64,000 nucleotides of DNA from the NCBI GenBank assembly GCA_029532625.1, contig JARFXM010000009.1, positions 930,001-994,000 of the forward strand, given 5' to 3'. Positions 55,977-64,000 of the stretch are shown here, one piece after another (the stretch's first letter is position 1; each line of letters starts with the position of its first letter). This DNA is from Lomentospora prolificans. Its lineage: Eukaryota > Ascomycota > Sordariomycetes > Microascales > Microascaceae. The notes beneath the pieces are model-generated. The model did no database searches. It had not been told where the DNA came from and saw nothing but the letters and a program-made list of their open reading frames with translations. Both the position numbers and the translations under genes were made by a program.

Positions 55977-58633
55977 ATGTACAACAAAGGCGGCTATGGT
56001 GGTCCTGGAGGCCCCGGAGGCCCCGGAGGCCCTAGGGGTGCCCCGGGTTATATGCCATCCCGCGGACCTCCTCCGCAACAGGGAGGCGGCGGCGGCATCC
56101 GACTCCAAGTAGGCAAGGTTCAGGACCGTATGCTTCAAACCAGCCTCATCTATGAGAACGTGTTCGTACTATTCATACCCAAGAACTAACGCAAGAGTCA
56201 CGGGTTGGTTCTAACTGTGGTGTCTTAAAAACAAAAAGCTGTGCTGTAAGCCCTCAGGATTTTGGTGAAGGCAACCGTCATGTCCTCATTCGGAACCGAG
56301 ACGGCGGAGAGTTCGTCGTTGCTGCCCGCGGTGTTCCGGGTTTCGCTGCCGGTTACATTGCCTTGAATGAGAAGCAGAGGCAATGGACGAGAATTGCGCA
56401 GCTAGACACTTTCTTCGGTGCGCCGTACGACCCCTTCCAGTACGGAAAGAACGTGTACCTCGGGGCTGTCGAAGTCTCGGTCAGCTTCGCTTCGCCTAAC
56501 AAGAAGACGGATTACGTTTACTCCGATGACGAACTTATTCCCGTATTCATGTCCACTTTCAAAGACCAAATTCTGCAACCCGGCCAGTTTATTCTGATGG
56601 ACCACCGCGGAACTCCCTTGCTTCTAACTGTCAATACAGTAACCCTGACCGCTTTGGGCCAACAAGAGGGTGGTGAGCTCCGTAACGACCCCGATGCCCG
56701 CGGTATCTTGATTCAACAGACCGAGGTCATGATGACAGCTGATGGGAGGGACCAGAGAGTTGCCCTGAAGCTCAAATCTTCCGCCACAGGCAGCACGAGG
56801 AAGCCTATTCTCACGGCCGGATTCAACTTCTCGCAGATGGGTATCGGTGGTCTTGATGATGAGTTTGCTATTCTATTCCGAAGAGCTTTCGCATCCCGCG
56901 TCTTCCCTCCCAAGGTTGCCGAGCGCCTTAGGATCCAACACGTAAAGGGTATGCTACTCTACGGCCCTCCTGGAACCGGAAAGACCCTCATTGCCCGTCA
57001 GATCGGCAAGGTCCTCAACGCCAAGGAGCCCAAGGTCATCAACGGTCCAGAAGTTCTCAACAAGTACGTCGGTCAATCGGAAGAGAACATTCGAAAGATC
57101 TTTGCCGATGCCGAGAAGGAGTACAAGGAGCGTGGAGATGAGAGTGACCTGCACGTCATCATTTTTGACGAGCTGGACGCTGTGTGCAAGCAGCGTGGAT
57201 CCGGAGTTGGCGGAGGTACCGGTGTAGGTGACTCTATTGTCAACCAGTTGCTCACGAAGCTCGACGGTGTTGACCAGCTCAACAACATCCTCCTCATCGG
57301 AATGACGAATCGAAAGGATATGATTGACGATGCTCTGCTGCGTCCTGGTCGTCTAGAGTTGCAGCTCGAGATTTCCCTCCCCGATGAGCACGGTCGTGTC
57401 CAGATTCTCAATATCCATACCAGCAAGATGAAGGAGAACGGCGTCCTCGGCGACGATGTCGACATTGAGGAGATTGCGAAGCTTACCAAGAACTTCAGCG
57501 GTGCCGAAATCGCCGGACTCGTCAGGTCCGCGACGTCATTTGCCCTCAATAGGCATATCGAAGCCAACGACAAGGGTGTCGTAGCGAAGAATGTGGAGAA
57601 CATGAAAGTAGGACATGACGACTTTGTGTAAGTGACTTCCCCTTCTAGCCCCAACGGAGGTTACTCCCTGTACATTAATTAGACTAACCCAAGCCTTTAG
57701 CGGCGCGCTGGCTGAAATTATTCCAGCCTTCGGTGTAGCGGAAGATTCTCTTGATCTTCTGCTTCCCATGGGTATCATCAAGTTCAACCCCCCTTACTTT
57801 GACAAGATCTTCCGCGAGGGCATGGAGTACTGCAACACCGTTCGCCAGTCCGATACTCTGCGTCATCTGAGCGTCCTTTTCCACGGTCCTTTGGAATCTG
57901 GGAAGACCGCCTTGGCTGCGTACATCGCAAAGCAGTCTGATTTCCCCTTCGTCAAGGTCCTCTCACCTATGGATATGGTGCCTTACCGTGATGACTTTGC
58001 CAAAAAGGATTACATCCACAAGGTGTTTGCGGACGCGTACAAGTCTCCCATGAGGTATGTACACCCTAGGAACTGCTTGGCTCCTTTCCAATGCGCAGAT
58101 TCTAACCAAAAGATGGCTATAGCTTGCTCATTATCGACGACTTCGAAAACCTTATCGAGTACTCACCTATTGGCGCTCGCTTCTCGAACGTCATCCTCCA
58201 GGCGCTGATCACCCTTATCAGATCGCCACCCCCAAAGGGCCGCCGTCTCCTTACCTTCGTCACTACCTCTCACATGGGCCGTCTCAAGCGTCTCCAAGTC
58301 GACACTTACTTCCCCAGACAAGTGAGGGTCAACCCCGTCAAATCGCTGGAAGAGCTCGCCGAAGTCCTCATGCAGAGCCGGACGTACTCGGAGAAGGTAG
58401 TCAGGTACATGTGCGAGCAGATTCAATCTATGGCTGGCCCCGATCGGGATGGCCAGTTCATGGTCGGTCTCGGTATCAAGACGGTTCTGACATTCCTTGC
58501 GGAAGCCAAGGTGATGCAGGACAACGGGCAGGACGGCGTAGAGGCCTTTATCCAGAAGGTGTCTGAAGCCATTATCACTGCAAGGGTAGAGCTGGCGAAT
58601 CAGACGGCTGGCCAACGCCCGGATTACGAATAA
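55977..58633 (+). CDS. SEC18: SEC18/NSF, vesicle-fusion ATPase
   Basis: Four exons are read: 55977-56161, 56239-57627, 57701-58054 and 58123-58633, giving 812 residues. The first donor is GTTCGT, which gives LIYENVCAVSPQDF and is the only GT site that keeps the conserved frame. The others are GTAAGT and GTATGT. A Gly/Pro-rich leader (GGPGGPGGPGG) precedes the N domain. D1 has Walker A GPPGTGKT at 304-311, Walker B VIIFDELD at about 368-375, and MTNRKDMIDDALLRPGRLEL with its Arg fingers. D2 has the weaker Walker A GPLESGKT and a Walker B-like LLIIDDFEN, as expected because D2 serves hexamer assembly. Sec18 with alpha-SNAP takes apart SNARE complexes after fusion, including those with Bet1, also in this window. 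The leader of Gly-Pro repeats makes the protein somewhat longer than yeast Sec18. Confidence 0.95.
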
Positions 58634-61600
58634 GTTTAACGAAGGTTCTAGAGTTTTAGATTTTTTTTTTCTTGGAAGGTGGCGTACCACCCTTGTTTTA
58701 CATGACCCGTCAAATCCGTAGAAGAAGGCGGAGACGCGTGGATTTGGGGAATACAAAATGTGATGCAGCCGGTTTGTTGGAACGCTGCTCACTTACTCCC
58801 ATTCTGACAATCCCTTCTTGCTATATACCAATAGTAGAAAGTGAAATTTGCGCCAGCATCCTATCATGCGACGAGCCATCCATTCTAACTGGATAGCGCA
58901 CCATTCCCATAGAGGGTACCCGAACTTCCCAGCGCCACGGTCTAGGATTCGTAGCTGCAGCTTCCGGATGCAACATCCAGGGGTCGGCCCAGAACCCACC
59001 TCCCACACGCCGACAGAGGACTGACGACAAAACCCTTCACGGAGAGGGGGCGAGTGCGGGTTGCCTCAGTTCAGATGCCGATTCTGAACCTGCCCCCCGT
59101 TCACATTCGTGCTGGCACGTCATACTCGCTGGATTCTGTGCATGTTGTTCTTGCGTTATTGACAGGCGAACGATTCTCTGAGGGATTTTTCCCTGGCTCG
59201 GCACCCCCCTTTTTTTTACATGTCTCGCCTTCACTGACAGGGTTTCCGCGCGGCTACGTGTCAATGATGCAGGTTAGCTCTAGTGCCTAGGGTCGAGTCC
59301 TTACCCTTTGTATCTGGGCCCTTCGGAGACTAGAGGGCTGGCTCGGAAGTATAGATGGGGTTTTATTCTTTCCTTCTCTCTGTCTTTAAAGGCAAAGGCC
59401 TCTTGTTTCCCTGACGTTTGAAACCTAGAGCCGTCAGAGAGGCCCCAAAAACTTTCGTTTACTAAGACATTTGAGCGCTCAGATGGTTGCCTGCCTATAT
59501 GATTGTATATAGAACTCTCTGTATATTGTGAGTGGTTGAGCCTCGTAAGTCTTTCGTTGTCCCTGTATAGAAACTTGGGATCAGTCTTGTTGCGGGGTAA
59601 CTTAATGTACGGAACTGTGTCTCAAAACCACCGAATCTTTGATACCCGGGGTAGGGAGCTATACGAGACATCTCCCATTTTCTAGCCCACGATATATCAA
59701 CGTTTCAGTCTGAGACGGTGTCTCAGTCCTGCAAGTTAGTGAGTGGAAGTTTTGATCCACCGACGTTCTCACGCTTCATCGCAACTATCTTGGCTTACGA
59801 AGCAGCCATCTACATAGTTGCCTTGTAGGCTATCCTAGAGTTAGGGTTCACCATAACATACTAGCTTCCTCAAAAAGAAAAACTGCCACCCTTGGCTTAC
59901 ACACGAACGAAATGCGGGGCGCGACGAAAGTATACCCAAGTCCCCGTTGAGTATCCCTGTCCGACAGATGCTGACTTTTTGTGGCTCTCTCGTGGCGGCT
60001 GAGATAGCCCGGCGACTAGAACGGCGCAGGGAAGGGGCTAGAATAGGGCCCGAACGCCTGGCAATTAACCAGCAGCGAGCAATAGCCAAAGTCTAAAAGG
60101 CCCATCAAAGATGTTGTTCTGAGTCTCCTAACCCCCCCACTACCCGGATGACGGGCCCTAGAAAGTGAAAAGAAGAGAATCGATCAGATCGGATTCCTGG
60201 GATTCTGTGTCCCCGCTTTTGGGGTTCCCTTTCAGGTGCGCGATGTGGTTCCGGTCTGGTCCGGCGGATTGGTCGCGCGTACTGCACTACTGTATGGGAT
60301 AACGCTATTCTATGGAGAATCTCTCTCTCTCTCGTTATAGGCGGTGTAGAAACCGGGCTATCAATTCGACCGGGAATCAAATGTTGATCGCAGAGCCCGA
60401 GGAACGAGGTACGATTGATTTTGTGCAGGTGCTTGTACGGTCTCGCCAGCTCTCTGCGAGGCTGCCGTGTAAAGCCGCCTTTTTTTATGAATGTGTTTTT
60501 TTTTTCTTCACTAGGACAGATATAGGCGAGAGAGCTAGACCGCGTGATGAACCTCCCTCCCCGCGTGTCCGGCATGCAAGATGCGAGCCTTGCCATGCTT
60601 TCCCACTGTTTCTTATATATTGGATTGAATGCACATGTAGGGAGGGCATGTTGTATGCAGGGAGGGAGTCTTTGCTCCCGCATTTTCGGCCTTATTATGG
60701 CACCTCAAGGAGCAGATAGACATCTTTTCATCGAGAGTCCCCATTCCAAGCTATCGCTCGCGTACCCGGGTTCAACAGATATATTGCCCAAATAAACCTG
60801 GATATTCCTCATTGTATGGGAAATAGTCCGCGCCTATTATACACCCACAACTACCAGTACGTTCCCAGGGCGTTTGCCCGGTCCTTCGATCCGGAAGGCC
60901 GTGTAGGGTAAGTCGAAAAGGAAACGGTCTTGGGACTGCCGAGGAGGAAGGCGCAAAGAAACATCACAGCAAGCGTAGCCTGGGACCGCCATCTCTTGGC
61001 CGTGTCTGCTATTTAGGGTGTTTCCGATGGGAGATCAGGCATTATTGGGCCGTTTTTGACGACGCGAAGTTGAGCAATTGACCCCCGGACATTCCAATTT
61101 GGTGCCGCGGACGGCTCATTAATTGGCTGGCCCCTGCCGCAGTTGCGAGTGGGAAAAGAGGGGGGGGGAGGACCGGGCCCGGAAAATTCTGTGGACGCGG
61201 GGAGGAGAAGGAAAGGGAGCGAGAAAGAGACTGCTTCTCGGCCGGCGGCAGAGAACGCAAAATGGTGCTCTGTGTGGGTTGATGTTGTGTGAAGCTGCAA
61301 GTCCTTTTGGCGACATGACGGACGAACGATCGGCGGCTTCACATAGAGGCCGGATTCAGCGTTTTCCCTCCGCTCCTCGCGCGTGAGACGGGCAGGCCAT
61401 TAACGTACGTTTGAGTCCGGACACGGCGCATTAACACCAACGGATTTAGCCCATCGGGTGTTCTACCAGGTTGGTTGTAGTGCTGGCGCCCACTAGACTG
61501 CTGGCCTACCGGCTCATCGAGGCATTTCCAAGGAATTGGTTGGTAGCGTGGGCGAGATGGACCTTTACGAAGTATGTTGACACTACTTGCGAGTCCGTCT

Positions 61601-61950
61601 CGGATCTAATGCATGGAAGCAGCCCTAGCGATCAGTTCGGGTCTCGTTCCGTAGTCCGTACGTCGGCCTATTACTGTAATTCGCTCTCCTTCTTGTCTAG
61701 GCCTAGGCTAGTTTTCAATACCGCGTGGCGATGGGGCGACAGTCAAGAGAAGAGAACGGGACATCCGTCAAGAGCGCATCTATGCCTCGTTTGTTCTCCT
61801 CACATTCGAGCAGATAATATTAATCGCCAGCTGCAGGGGGAACAATGAAAGCGGGGTGGACAACGTCATGAGAACATTCCGGGCGGGCGCGCATTAATCG
61901 TTGAGACCTCCACTGTAATTGCTGGGCTCTGGGGGGCCGGCCGAGCAACA

Positions 61951-61966
61951 TACTTCGTACGAAGTA
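61951..61966. repeat. 16 bp perfect palindrome containing TACTTCGTA
   Basis: TACTTCGTACGAAGTA reads the same on both strands and joins the over-represented 9-mer TACTTCGTA to its own reverse complement. The same 9-mer is found at five other single sites across the window plus 61566. Confidence 0.9.
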
Positions 61967-62240
61967 GCTGGCCGCTGGGAAGCAATCACCAGAACTTTTG
62001 GGAAAAATAAAGAAAACACGGATACACCCAGGGAGCACTAAATACCTGTAATACGGGATGTACTGGTGGGTACTTCATGCGGATGACCTAGGGTATCCTG
62101 ATTACACAGAGTCCATGGAATTGTACTGTTTGGCCTCAACTGGATGAGTCGATCTCCTTGCTGATTTTCTCGGCCCTCTGCAATGCCGCTGAATTCTACA
62201 CGAGCCCGGCCGAGATCATGTCGGAGTTGTAAGTGTCAAT

Positions 62241-62242
<2 letters not shown>

Positions 62243-62283
<41 letters not shown>
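62243..62283. repeat. T41 homopolymer
   Basis: An uninterrupted run of 41 T in non-coding DNA, the longest homopolymer in the window. It could be the tail of an old retroposed element, but nothing next to it supports that, and its true length is uncertain for assembly reasons. Confidence 0.9.
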
Positions 62284-64000
62284 CCCCTTCCAAATCCGGC
62301 ATTAATGCGTGTAGAGTCGCCTCAGATGCATTTCCAAACCTGCCCCTTCACGCCACAAGTCCCGCGTCGAGATGGTCGTTGCGTGGCCAGCGGGAAGGCG
62401 GAAGAGTGTACAGAAGAGTAGCAGTTTGCTCGCATTCGACAGGGACCTCCTTGCCCAGCCCAGGGGGGTTTGCAGTCCATTCAATTTCGAATGTAATTAA
62501 AATGTTCACCACGGTGCAGTATCGCTTGGAACACTGTGTTTCTAACTTCAGTTGGACTCTATTATTTCTGGAAGTAGCTGGCTTGCTCTCCTGTGTTCCA
62601 AGCACTGATGAGCAAGGGTGAACAACCCAATTTCCCTCTTTACTGCCAGGAGGGAAGGTGACAAGGGCCGCAAAGACGGAAGTGGGGAGACTTGATTTTT
62701 GAGATGGAGAGAAGCTTTTTGGGATTCTGCTGCCTGACCCCATACGGTTGGGTCAGTCATGAAAGAGAAATACTACTAATACGGCCTTGTAGGAACAGGA
62801 GGAGGGTTGATGGGCGTGAGGGGGATTACTTGCCACGCGGATTAATATCGCCAGCTGATATCGCCTGGGATATCCCGTTCATACCCTTCGGTATAGCCAG
62901 GCAGTCCGTTGATGCGAGAGCGATTGAAAGCTCGCACGAAGTCTGGCTCTCGGATTTGTTGCCTGTGAGCAATTGGCACAGTTGATTCGCGCATCTCGCT
63001 CAGGCTCGATGAGGAGGGGAACATCTCGAATATCGAGGTCAGATATTTGGGGGGTAGTTGATTGTGTGAAGCAAGGGTCTCAATTGGCCAGATGTCGGGG
63101 TGAGCGGGCCAAGATAGAGCAACTGCAGGGCCGTGATGAGCATGCAGACGCTGGCTGCACAGTCCATCACCTTGACTAGGCTGGCTAGGCAGGCCCAACC
63201 TCAAGCACCAGCCTCTTGGGGTGCCATTGACGGCTTGGAGGAGACGTCATCATCAATCTGTGAACAAGGAGTGCTAATACACGATGACTGGTAGTAGTAG
63301 TATTCAACTCTCGAAAGGGCCAGAGGAGCCAGCAGTGGCTTGGACCTTTCGCGTATTGATTTTACGGATTAGTGTAATGGTACGCTTCTGCCCTCCCCCC
63401 GGCCCCCAGAACATGAGACCATGCAACTCTCGTCCTTGCTTCAATGCACTGTAACCTGTTCCTCTGCGTTCTCTGCTGTGTTACGACACTAGGCGAGGTT
63501 TTCTGTACGTACTTCCGATCACCCTTGCCGGCCATATTGGCGCTCTCCAAATTATCAATTGATGCGAGGGAAATGTTTTGGGTGGAGATGCGCTGCCCCC
63601 TTGAAATTATATTGTAGAGTCGTAAGGCCGCAAGATGCCACCCACAAAGGGGTGGAAGAAGTGGAAGAAGAGGAGTTGGATGGCAGCTTGAGGGTCTCAA
63701 GTTATTATGCAATTACGACCCCTCTCACGCATGGCTGCTTCTTTCGCGTGGGCTAGATTAACTGGCTGCCATTCCCGTCTGGATCCTGAAGGAAAGGTGT
63801 GGTGTAATCCAGGTCTGGCAGAGGAACGGGCACAGAAAGTGATTGGCTTATTGGTCCGACCCTCAGGTTGACGCGCCAGGTTGGGGCACGCCAGGGTAAA
63901 GATGGATCAATTGAGCAATCAAGTCAGAGAAGGACTCTTGGATGGACCAAGGTACAGAAGAGTACAGAACCTCAGTGGGATTGAGAGCACGCACAAATAT

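Larger units (their letters stand above)
58634..64000. other. 5.4 kb gene-poor right end
   Basis: No gene is supported past the SEC18 stop. Open frames reach 192 codons (60105-60683 on -) but overlap frames on the other strand and show no domain. The stretch has a T41 run at 62243-62283, TACGAAGTA at 61566, and a 16 bp palindrome at 61951. No tRNA or transposase was found. A gene could begin beyond the right edge. Confidence 0.5.

Noticed and set aside
63366..63390. A box-like TTAGTGTAATGGTA on +
   Set aside because: No B box or cloverleaf follows within 100 bp.

Overview
The window is nuclear DNA from a filamentous ascomycete. Genes carry short GT-AG introns (about 50-110 nt) with CTAAC-type branch sites, and the protein set is typical of fungi: a velvet regulator (VeA), a Pho80/PREG-like cyclin, a GLT1-type fused glutamate synthase, CHZ1, APC15, RIX7 and Sec18. 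The velvet protein reads most like those of Sordariomycetes (Hypocreales-like), but that placement rests on memory of the family and was not computed.

Layout. 1-553 (-): 5' part of an unrecognised Ser/Pro-rich gene leaving the window. 2783-4399 (-): veA. About 4.45-18.49 kb: a 14 kb gene-poor gap with homopolymers, a CT microsatellite and short tandem duplications. 18490-21732 (-): armadillo protein like GID5/Vid28. 23151-24397 (+): Pho80-like cyclin. 25091-25721 (-): EMC10-like. 26254-26744 (+): CHZ1. 27888-28834 (+): BET1 SNARE. 29516-30670 (-): APC15. About 30.7-35.85 kb: gene-poor gap. 35856-42368 (+): NADH-glutamate synthase, broken by two C-run indels. 43135-44224 (+): fructosamine/ketosamine-3-kinase. 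44642-45474 (-): VPS20. 46061-46882 (-): mitochondrial membrane protein of unknown role. 47679-48680 (+): cytochrome c. 49323-51533 (-): RIX7-like AAA ATPase. 52006-53176 (+): RRP42. 53404-54066 (-): unknown protein. 54410-55466 (-): LENG1-like Cir_N protein. 55977-58633 (+): SEC18. 58.6-64 kb: gene-poor.

The genes are housekeeping or regulatory and do not form a pathway cluster. Some divergent pairs share promoters and related roles: RIX7-like/RRP42 (ribosome assembly and RNA exosome, 472 bp apart) and the mitochondrial membrane protein/cytochrome c (796 bp apart). BET1, SEC18, VPS20 and EMC10 all serve the endomembrane system. I saw no biosynthetic cluster, CRISPR array, convincing tRNA/rRNA or intact transposon. 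No clearly new multi-gene system is evident. The main points of interest are the apparent C-run frameshifts in GLT1 (and perhaps veA), a degenerate first AAA domain in the RIX7-like protein, very small first coding exons in three genes, and an over-represented non-coding 9-mer, TACTTCGTA/TACGAAGTA.
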